Of a stretch of 64,000 nucleotides of DNA, positions 1 through 7,681 are shown in pieces. Under the pieces are notes generated by a model that saw only the letters and a program-made list of their open reading frames with translations, ran no database searches and had not been told where the DNA came from. A program made the translations under genes and the position numbers. Where the stretch lies: contig CAKQUV010000003.1 of NCBI GenBank assembly GCA_934277615.1, forward strand, positions 1 through 64,000. Direction: 5' to 3'. The first letter of the stretch is position 1; each line of letters opens with the position of its first letter. The DNA comes from an uncultured Clostridia bacterium (GTDB lineage: Bacteria > Bacillota > Clostridia > Christensenellales > CAG-917).

Positions 1-345
1 GGCTACGCAACAACACGGCGCAGTCGCTTGTACTACACCCACAAGGCTTCCACACACAAAAGACAAGCGAACGATAGTGGGATATATAAGATGAAAGCGC
101 AGTCTTTTGTGTGAAGGAAAGAAGGAGCACCAAGGCAAAAAGCAAGCAATCGGCACAAGTGGCAATTGCGGCTAAGAGCCTTGTGTGTGACGCAAGCTCG
201 GCACTTATCTGCTCGCCGCCTTGCGGCTCGAAGCTCCGAATAAGCACATGCCGTGTATGAGAACGCCCAGAATAAGTGCGCTTTTTGATAAGACTATGCC
301 TTCCGCAATTATTAATTAATAATTATTAATAATATGCCACATCAA
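1..345. repeat. Copy A of the modular dispersed intergenic repeat (partial)
   Basis: No gene is visible in the first 600 bases. Bases 10-250 match the segment at about 18885-19100 almost word for word, including a long hairpin whose arms read CACACAAAAGAC and GTCTTTTGTGTG. The copy then runs into a GACTATGCCTTCCGC segment and an AT-rich TTAATTAATAATT tail that recurs in the copies near 25.2 and 57.5 kb. The 5' part of the repeat lies outside the window. Bases 345-615 are AT-rich spacer in which I see no gene and no clear terminator. Confidence 0.75.
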
Positions 346-615
346 TAAAAACATAATTCATTTTGAAAATGGGCGTTATTTTGCGATTTTGGATGTAAAA
401 TGCGTACTAAAAGTATCAAAATTAAGATTATTTTTAGTAAAATTCAGTTGGGGCGGTGAATCGGTATAAGTTTTATTGGGTGTTTTATACTCGTTTTGTA
501 CTTGTTAATTAAATTTGTATTTGTCAATGGGGGAAGTTGTAAGACGATTGAAAATGTAAAAAACGCAAATATTTATGTATTTGAATCGAAGTGGTAATTT
601 TGACGAAAAAGTATG

Positions 616-2229
616 TTATTCGCTTTGAGCTTCTTGTTTGAGAAGGGTTGCATAGCGAAGCATTTGCTTGCGCGATGACACGCCGAGTTTGCCCAAAATA
701 TTGTGGTTGTGATATTTGAGCGTGCCTTGTTGTATGTGACAAATTTCCATAATTTCGTTTGCGGATTTGCCTTCGAGGTACAAGCCGAAGATTTGTTTTT
801 CGGTTTTGGTGAGGGTTTTCAGCCCTGTTTTGAACATCTCGTAGTCGTCGGGGGATACCTCGTTTTTGCGAGAGTAGGCAAGGCGGTCGATGTCCGCTTG
901 TTTTTGTTCGAGAGAAGAACCTTGTTCGTCGCATTGCGTGCGGAGTTTTTCGGTTTCCTCGTCTCTGATCCTATCCTGCTCGGCAAGGAATGCAAAAAGG
1001 TCGTCGATTTCGACAAATTCCGACTCGGCGTTCTTGTGTTCTTGGTTGTGGATTTGTTCGATGCCTTTTAGGAGGGGACGCAAGAAACGTCTGCTGAAAA
1101 AAACACATACCGTAACCGTCATGCCGACAAGCAACAACACGAGCAACATCACCGAAATGACGTTGTTCGCAACGGTCTTGTCGTACTCTTCTTTGGGATA
1201 GGATACGATGAGCATGTATTCGTCGCCGCATATAATGGCAGATTTTGTCTTGGAAACGAAAGATGAATTGCCGTCGCGCGAATGTAATGCGGTCAGTCCA
1301 TCGCCCATATCCTTCACTGCAAGTACGCCTTGCGGAGGTAGATAGTAGCCACCGTACACGCCTGCCGAAAATCCGTTGACGGTGTTGTAAGTCCCGCCGT
1401 TTTTGGGGAAGAACATGCAGGTGAGGTGTTCGAGCTGTGTCGATTGGGCAAAATATTTTTTGAAGTAGTTTTCGGAGATTTCAAAACCGCACACGCCGTA
1501 GACCTTATTGTTTTTTCCCACGATTGGCACAACGAAGTTCATTGTGCGCTCGCTGGTGCCGTAAAGCCTTGAAATCTGCGTCAGACGCGGAGTTTTTTCG
1601 GCGGATTCTAACAGTGCAATCACCTTGTCGCTGTCGGGCAGATTGGATAGATTGAATTCAAGACGCCATTGCCGATGAGGCATGACGCCACGGTTGCGTC
1701 CTATGTCCGAAATGCCGCGGAAGAGGAGCAACGTTTCGTCGGTTTCGTCGAGAGAAGCACGCTGGAAATACAGACCCGTTTTGGAGTGTTCGGCACCGTC
1801 GATATGTGAGTTTACGGTGGTATTGAACATCAAAAACGCGCCCGAACAGTCGGTTTTCATCAACTCTATGCCCAGTTTGTCAAACAGTATATTTTGAAGT
1901 TCGGCAATGCGCGTCGAATCGTCTTTCAATTCGTCAAATTCAATGCCCTCGGAGGCGAGATATGCGTCTGTTTTCTGAGCAACCGTGTAGGAGAGCGAGT
2001 TGCCCATTCTTGTCATATCCTCAAAGTATTTGGACACTTGCCGCTCGTAAGTGCGCATCTGGAAGGCAAGATTGTTTTCGGTGCTTTCCTTTGCCGTGGA
2101 GAAGTGCCCGAAGAAGAACAGACCGCACCCCAAAAACGACAAAACGATAATCGCAAGCGCAAGCATGTACCAAAACAGCTTGTGCTTCATGGATGATTTT
2201 TTTGGTTTAATGATTTTCGGAGTGTTCAT
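616..2229 (-). CDS. Membrane-bound sensor with C-terminal LuxR-type HTH
   Basis: About 537 residues from ATG at 2229; a TTG 13 codons upstream is possible, and neither has a convincing ribosome site. A short cytoplasmic start is followed by a membrane helix (about residues 18-40), a 300-residue extracellular region resembling a Cache-type ligand domain, a second helix, a HAMP/coiled-coil-like linker, and a C-terminal LuxR-type helix-turn-helix (LTKTEKQIFGLYLEGKSANE). The arrangement suggests a one-component regulator that senses an outside ligand and binds DNA from the membrane. It lies 95 bases downstream of a sugar-binding lipoprotein gene on the same strand, so that protein or its ligand may feed the signal. 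The ligand is unknown. Confidence 0.7.
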   Translation of the reverse strand: MNTPKIIKPKKSSMKHKLFWYMLALAIIVLSFLGCGLFFFGHFSTAKESTENNLAFQMRTYERQVSKYFEDMTRMGNSLSYTVAQKTDAYLASEGIEFDELKDDSTRIAELQNILFDKLGIELMKTDCSGAFLMFNTTVNSHIDGAEHSKTGLYFQRASLDETDETLLLFRGISDIGRNRGVMPHRQWRLEFNLSNLPDSDKVIALLESAEKTPRLTQISRLYGTSERTMNFVVPIVGKNNKVYGVCGFEISENYFKKYFAQSTQLEHLTCMFFPKNGGTYNTVNGFSAGVYGGYYLPPQGVLAVKDMGDGLTALHSRDGNSSFVSKTKSAIICGDEYMLIVSYPKEEYDKTVANNVISVMLLVLLLVGMTVTVCVFFSRRFLRPLLKGIEQIHNQEHKNAESEFVEIDDLFAFLAEQDRIRDEETEKLRTQCDEQGSSLEQKQADIDRLAYSRKNEVSPDDYEMFKTGLKTLTKTEKQIFGLYLEGKSANEIMEICHIQQGTLKYHNHNILGKLGVSSRKQMLRYATLLKQEAQSE

Positions 2230-2324
2230 ATATTGCTGTCGATTTATGACGAAAAGCGTCGATTTCAAGACAAAAGCGCGGGTTTTGCGTGTTTTGGATG
2301 CCCTATGCCGTTTTTGTGCGACGA

Positions 2325-3653
2325 TTAAGCGGCGGGGATGGAGAGGAACATGTCAACGAGCAAGTCGGTGATTTCCCCATAGGTTTTGCCGTTTTTGCGC
2401 ATCGAGGGCAGTTCCTTTTGCAGTGCGCGAATTTTGGAATAGAGCGTGTATGTGTTCGGAAAGTAGCCTGCCATCGACGGCTCGGATAGGAAGGTGCAGG
2501 ATTTCACGGTGGACTTCAAGGCGGCGTGGGTGTTTCTAAAAGCCTCCGTCTTGAAAGTGTAAGATTCCAACTTGTCGAATGCGCCGTTTTTGACCGGCAT
2601 ATAACCTGTTTGAGCGACGAAGTCAAGGTTGCGTTTTTCCTCTGTGAACCATTTTGCAAAGACAGTGGCAGCCTCGGCTTTTTGAGGTGTAGTCTTGTAG
2701 GCGCAAAGCCCTACGCCTGCTTGCGTTGCATACTTTTTGCCGCTCGAAGCCGGCATGGGCAGAACTTTGAGATTGGTCGGCTCTTGGGTGTTGTCGGGGT
2801 AGGTAATTGTGTCGTTGTAATAGAGTACGGCGGCGGAGGATGATATACCTGCAATGGTTTGTCCCGTCATAACCTGCGTGTTGGAATACAGGTCGGACAC
2901 GACGATATGCCCTTTGGCGATTGCCGAGGCAAACTTTTTGTAAGAGGCAATCAGTGTGTCGTTTTGCTTATACCAGTCGTCTTGGTAGAAATCGACTGCG
3001 CCTTGGCTTATTGCGTCAAGCTCGACGGAGCGCATAAGATAGTCGAGAGCGCAGAAGGGTTTGCCACCCGAATAGTTGTAATATTTTTCGGCAACGGAGA
3101 AGAAACCGTCCCAGGTTGCGAGGTCGTCGTAGGTCACTTTTTGTTCTTTTGCGAACTTGTCGAATGCACTGCCTGCCAAAAAGAGTAGGTGCGTGGATTT
3201 TGACACGGGGAGCACCGAGAGCGAGTTGCCAACCATACCGTCAGAGACAAACTCGCCAATGAAATCCGAAAGTTCGCTTGCCGAAAAAACGTCCTGCCAG
3301 TCCAGCAGATTGTTTGCGCCAAGGTCTTGCGCGTTTGAGTTGTGGCAGAAGAACAGGTCGGGCATAGCCGGTACGCCGGCGACTCCGTTTTGAGCATTGA
3401 CGAGTTTTTGCCCTATTTGCGATGCATTGGACATGAGAGTAACGTTGACGATGATGCCCTTTTCCTTGCCGACGGTGCGGTTGAAATCCTCAACGTATCT
3501 GTTCATTGGCGAATCCGCTTGCTCGCCGTAGACGTGCCACATCGTGAGCGTGACCGGCTTTTGAGGATCGAGCAACGTTTCTTGCCTATCGCACCCGAAA
3601 AGCAAAAGCGCAAGCATACAAATAAAAACGATTATCGGCAAAATTTTCTTCAT
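2325..3653 (-). CDS. Extracellular solute-binding lipoprotein (ABC sugar-binding type)
   Basis: 442 residues. The start at 3653 has AAGGAA eight bases upstream and begins a lipoprotein signal peptide (MKKILPIIVFICMLALLLFGC), so longer upstream starts are rejected. The mature part reads as a family 1 solute-binding protein: TLTMWHVYGE near the N-terminus, then PDLFFCHNSN, and late segments such as VFAKWFTEEKRN. Such proteins deliver sugars or oligosaccharides to an ABC permease at the outer face of the membrane. No permease or ATPase gene is adjacent, so it may serve a distant transporter or act as ligand presenter for the sensor-regulator encoded just downstream. Confidence 0.85.
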   Translation of the reverse strand: MKKILPIIVFICMLALLLFGCDRQETLLDPQKPVTLTMWHVYGEQADSPMNRYVEDFNRTVGKEKGIIVNVTLMSNASQIGQKLVNAQNGVAGVPAMPDLFFCHNSNAQDLGANNLLDWQDVFSASELSDFIGEFVSDGMVGNSLSVLPVSKSTHLLFLAGSAFDKFAKEQKVTYDDLATWDGFFSVAEKYYNYSGGKPFCALDYLMRSVELDAISQGAVDFYQDDWYKQNDTLIASYKKFASAIAKGHIVVSDLYSNTQVMTGQTIAGISSSAAVLYYNDTITYPDNTQEPTNLKVLPMPASSGKKYATQAGVGLCAYKTTPQKAEAATVFAKWFTEEKRNLDFVAQTGYMPVKNGAFDKLESYTFKTEAFRNTHAALKSTVKSCTFLSEPSMAGYFPNTYTLYSKIRALQKELPSMRKNGKTYGEITDLLVDMFLSIPAA

Positions 3654-3960
3654 AAAGAGATTCCTTGTGTAGCGGAGCAATCCGCGGGAAGTGCCCGACA
3701 AAAAATTTTGAAAAAAATCCAAATTTTTTTGAATTTTCCCTACCTTTTGGGGGTTTGGGTAGGGGACACGCGACACTTTAATCCATATACTTTTGATGAT
3801 GACGTAGTGTTGATATATTTAGGACAATATATCCTATACATTTATTGTATAAATCACTATACCATAACAATGAGAAATTTTCAAGGATTGACGATAAAAA
3901 TTTCTCGGCAAACCGAGGGCGAACCTCGCCCAAAAACAACATCGAAGGAAGGAACCTAAT
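3654..3960. promoter_or_regulatory. Divergent promoter region with leader hairpins before the large surface protein
   Basis: This 307-base spacer separates two divergent genes. It is AT-rich in the middle, with small palindromes (AGGA-CAATATA-TCCT and TATACA-TTTAT-TGTATA near 3820-3851). Just before the plus-strand gene are two back-to-back hairpins: CTCGG-CAAA-CCGAG (3904-3917) and GGGCG-AACCT-CGCCC (3917-3931), followed by the GAAGGAAGGAA ribosome site at 3944-3954. The hairpins sit in the expected 5' leader. I cannot place a promoter with certainty. Confidence 0.4.
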
Positions 3961-6900
3961 ATGAAACAAACATTGACAAAAACAAGACTATCGATGACGC
4001 TTCTTGTGGTATGTTTTGTGCTTGTGCTTGGCGTAGTGGTTGCAAGCACGACGAATACAGCATATGCGACAGGCACAGCGACGGGCGGACTTATCATTGA
4101 CGGCACAGGCAATATAACCGACACAGGCGGAACTTATGCTTATTCTGATACCGACAAGACGCTGATGCTAAACGGATATAACGGCGGAGTTATAAGGTTC
4201 ACCGCGGACAATGACGTTAAGGTAAACCTTGTAAACGGTAGCACAAATACCATAACGCTGAGCGACAGCGCCGTAACCGAGAATCAGCACGGCGTGTATG
4301 CCGCTGGCAATCTTACCGTTACGGGCAATGGTACACTCAATATCAACTTGAATATCAGCGGTGCGGGCGACGAAATCACCACGGAATACGGCAAAGCGCT
4401 TTACGGCTTATACGCAAAAAGCCTGACAGTCAACGGAGAGATAAACGTCAACGTCAATTTGACTTCAAACGGTTTTTCTTGCGGTATGTTTGCCACTAAA
4501 GATGTCACCGTTGCCGAAAAAGCAAACGTAGACATCAAATGCCGCAGCAAGTACAAAAATACCGAATTTTACAGCACAAATAAGGTTGTGTACGGAATTT
4601 ATTCTGAAAACGGCGATATTAAAATTTCGGGAACAGGCACAAAAAATATAGAACATACTTGCACGGTGAATTTTGCGCGAGAGAATGAAGCCAAGGGCAT
4701 TTATGCAGAAAATGACAGACAGAAAGGCGGCGGAAGAATAGAAATATCCGGAGCAAAACTCACAATAAAAATGCCGGGCGAAGGCGCGGGAATAGAATCC
4801 TATTACGATTGTGTGATAAAGAACGCCGACATAAGCATAGTTGACGCAGAGCAAGGCATTGCAGTAAATGGTTATGCAACCCCTTCCGCAACGTTTAAGG
4901 GTGTAACGATAGAAAAAAGCAAGATATATATCTCTACTTCGGGATTTGCAAGAGTTGAGTCCATCAGTGGTGTAGCAGGAATACAGATTTATAATGCCGA
5001 GTTGAGCATATTGGACAGCGACGTTTATATCGAATCTCGCTCATGCATTTCTGGAAACGGTGAGTCGACGAATCTGGTGTTTATAAAAGGGGCATCCGTC
5101 GTGCGATTGATAAATCCGCACGAAAATAACAGATACGTTTTGAACGCTTACGTTAGCACTTTTGACCTTAGCAAAGGCGGAAGTGTTACCATCAACTCGG
5201 TCTGCTATAATTTTTATGGAATTTACGACATAAAACTCGGAGCGGGGACGAAAGCCGAATACGGCACGAAAGATTCGCAGTCAACCAATGACAGCGATGC
5301 TTACTATTATGTAGCTAATTATAAAGATGATTTGAAGATATTACGGTTTGTGTGCGGCGCGGGAACAGGCACGGCAACGACGAGCGAAGTCAACGTTGAA
5401 GGTATGAAAGGTTATGCCATCGACGAGAGCGAATTTACCGTCACGTTGGCAGGAGACACCTTTGCCGAAATTGCGCAAAACATCGACGTAACCTCTTGGT
5501 TTAAGAATATGCCGTCGGGGTTGGTTGCAAAAATCAAAAATAAAGTCGAAGCGGGCGCAACAAGCCTTACCATTGCAATCAGCGGCACGCCTCAAAGCGT
5601 GGAGACTGTGCGCGCATACATCGAAATCCCCGAACAGTATCTTGTCGTGGGAGAGTACGACATCACCATAGACCCCAACAAAAACAAAGTTGATTTCAGC
5701 ATCGTATCGGGCGAGGCGATAGACGTACCCGTGCCGTCCGAAACGCAGTTCGTTTATGACGGCGAAGCAAAAGTGTTGCTTACGGACGGCGAAGGCTACA
5801 CCGTCAGCAACAACAAAGAAACCTTTGCAGGTAAATACACGGCGGTTGTGACGCTGAAAAAAGGGTATAAGTGGTCGGACGGAACTACCGAACCGAAAAA
5901 TATTGCTTGGACAATAAAGAGGCAGGACATCACCATAGATGTGACGATTACCAAAACAAAGTATGAATATTCAGGCTATACAATCGACCCCGAATATAAG
6001 GTGTATCGTATAACGCCCACCGGCAACGTTGAGTTGCCTAGCTCGGAATACAGGGGCGTGTCGTCAAACAACAAGGACGTCGGCACTGCGACTTTGACTG
6101 TCGAAGACAACGGAATCGGCAACTATAATATAACAACCCCCGTCGTCGTCAATTTTGAAATAGTCAAAGGCACAAAAACTCCGCCTACGGGACTCACGGG
6201 CATTGCTCCGTCGGCTGAAGGCGCAACGGACGGCAAAATCGAGGGCACGACCGTCGATATGGAATATGCCACCGATACGGAGTTCACTTCGCCCAAACCT
6301 TGTACGGACGGCGAAACGACAGGTCTTGCCGAAGGAACGTATTACGTACGCTATAAAGAAACAGGCACAAGCGCAGCAAGCGATTATGCCGAAGTGAAAG
6401 TCGCTTTGAATTCCGTCACGGTTGTAGGCGGAACAGGCGGCGGAAAATATGCTGTCGGTGCATCTGTAACAGTGAAAGCGACAGTGCCCACAGGCAAAAC
6501 GTTTGCAAGCTGGTCGTTTAGAGGCGTTGTGCTAAACACGGCGCAACTTACACAACAGGAAATCACTTTCATTATGCCCGAAAACGATGTTGTGTTGACC
6601 GCTTTGTTTGAGGCTATTGATTACAACATAACGGTGACAAACGGAACGGCAAGCGCGCCTACGGCAAAATATCAAGAGCAAGTGACCGTGACGGCAAACG
6701 CTCCCGATGCCGATAAGTACTTCGACAAGTGGGAAATTACGGGACTTGACACCAAGGATATGGACTTGACCAAAACGGAAATCAAGTTCAATATGCCTGC
6801 CGGCGACGTAACCTTTAAGGCAACCTATCGGGCTATTGAAAAGTTTGCAATAGAAATGGTGGACGGCACGAAAGACAAAGAAGTTGCAAAAGCCGGCGAA

Positions 6901-7539
6901 ACCGTGACTATAACCGCAAACCCTGCTCCGGCAGGAAAAGTCTTTGACAAATGGACTTGCGAAACGGCGGGCGTAACCATTGAGTTTGCAAACGCAACGA
7001 GTTCTCCAACAACCTTTGTGATGCCTGCAAGCAACATTAAGATTCAAGCGCATTTCAGAGCTGAAGGAACTGCTCCGTCTGTTGAAATCAAAGTCAACGG
7101 AGGAACGGGCGCAGGTACGTATACGCAAGGCGATGAAGTCACCGTAACGGCAGAAGATAAAGAAGGCAAAGTATTCGCAGGCTGGCAGGACGAAAGCGGA
7201 AAAATCGTCAGCACCCAAAAGGAATATACCTTTACGGTGGCGGAAGGAACAACCCTTACTGCCGTATATGAAGCTAAGTCTTCGGGCGGTGGCGAAATCA
7301 CTCCGCCTGCTAAAAAGGACGGTCTTTCGGGCGGACAAATTGCGGGTATCGTAATCGGCACGTTGCTGCTTGCGGGAATCGGCGGATTTGCAATCTTCTG
7401 GTTTGCTGTCAAGAAAAAGAATTTCAAAGATCTCGGCGAAGCGTTTAAGCGCATGGGCGAGGCATTTAAGCGCATGGGCGAGGCTCTCAAGCGCAAGTTC
7501 GAGGAGTTGAAGAACAAGTGCAAAAAGAATAAAGACTGA
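3961..7539 (+). CDS. Large surface protein: beta-helix-like region, four InlB-type repeats, C-terminal anchor
   Basis: 1192 residues with a Sec signal peptide (about residues 1-38, ending near TAYATG). Residues 40-440 are rich in short beta repeats (LTVTGNGTLNINLN, SLTVNGEINVNV) like a right-handed beta-helix or carbohydrate-binding module. The middle holds MBG/YDG-like stretches. Residues about 815-1105 contain four bacterial repeats of the divergent InlB B-repeat type, each with a FDKW/FASW/FAGW core and a MPxxxVxxxAxF ending. A hydrophobic helix (about 1120-1142) is followed by a basic tail in which GEAFKRM is repeated. No LPXTG is present, so it is probably held by the membrane helix. A role in adhesion or glycan binding is inferred. 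A strong AAGGAAGG ribosome site sets the start. Confidence 0.8.
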   Translation: MKQTLTKTRLSMTLLVVCFVLVLGVVVASTTNTAYATGTATGGLIIDGTGNITDTGGTYAYSDTDKTLMLNGYNGGVIRFTADNDVKVNLVNGSTNTITLSDSAVTENQHGVYAAGNLTVTGNGTLNINLNISGAGDEITTEYGKALYGLYAKSLTVNGEINVNVNLTSNGFSCGMFATKDVTVAEKANVDIKCRSKYKNTEFYSTNKVVYGIYSENGDIKISGTGTKNIEHTCTVNFARENEAKGIYAENDRQKGGGRIEISGAKLTIKMPGEGAGIESYYDCVIKNADISIVDAEQGIAVNGYATPSATFKGVTIEKSKIYISTSGFARVESISGVAGIQIYNAELSILDSDVYIESRSCISGNGESTNLVFIKGASVVRLINPHENNRYVLNAYVSTFDLSKGGSVTINSVCYNFYGIYDIKLGAGTKAEYGTKDSQSTNDSDAYYYVANYKDDLKILRFVCGAGTGTATTSEVNVEGMKGYAIDESEFTVTLAGDTFAEIAQNIDVTSWFKNMPSGLVAKIKNKVEAGATSLTIAISGTPQSVETVRAYIEIPEQYLVVGEYDITIDPNKNKVDFSIVSGEAIDVPVPSETQFVYDGEAKVLLTDGEGYTVSNNKETFAGKYTAVVTLKKGYKWSDGTTEPKNIAWTIKRQDITIDVTITKTKYEYSGYTIDPEYKVYRITPTGNVELPSSEYRGVSSNNKDVGTATLTVEDNGIGNYNITTPVVVNFEIVKGTKTPPTGLTGIAPSAEGATDGKIEGTTVDMEYATDTEFTSPKPCTDGETTGLAEGTYYVRYKETGTSAASDYAEVKVALNSVTVVGGTGGGKYAVGASVTVKATVPTGKTFASWSFRGVVLNTAQLTQQEITFIMPENDVVLTALFEAIDYNITVTNGTASAPTAKYQEQVTVTANAPDADKYFDKWEITGLDTKDMDLTKTEIKFNMPAGDVTFKATYRAIEKFAIEMVDGTKDKEVAKAGETVTITANPAPAGKVFDKWTCETAGVTIEFANATSSPTTFVMPASNIKIQAHFRAEGTAPSVEIKVNGGTGAGTYTQGDEVTVTAEDKEGKVFAGWQDESGKIVSTQKEYTFTVAEGTTLTAVYEAKSSGGGEITPPAKKDGLSGGQIAGIVIGTLLLAGIGGFAIFWFAVKKKNFKDLGEAFKRMGEAFKRMGEALKRKFEELKNKCKKNKD

Positions 7540-7545
7540 CAAAAT

Positions 7546-7569
7546 CGGCACTTTATGTGCCGTATTTTG
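7546..7569 (+). terminator. Terminator after the large surface protein gene
   Basis: Stem CGGCAC/GTGCCG with a short loop followed by TATTTTGCC, seven bases after the stop codon. The rest of the spacer up to the next gene (7570-7681) holds no other gene and ends in AAAAAGGAGAAAACT, the ribosome site of the next gene. Confidence 0.6.
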
Positions 7570-7681
7570 CCTTGAAAAGTGCGCATTTTGCAAAAAGCAC
7601 AAAATTGATTTCACATCGCAAATCCCAAGCGCGATTTGAAATATATGAATCAAAAAACGATCTAATAAAAAGGAGAAAACT

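Noticed and set aside
3834..4124. Minus-strand reading frame over the surface protein start
   Set aside because: It overlaps the signal peptide region of the large protein and has no ribosome site or family likeness.
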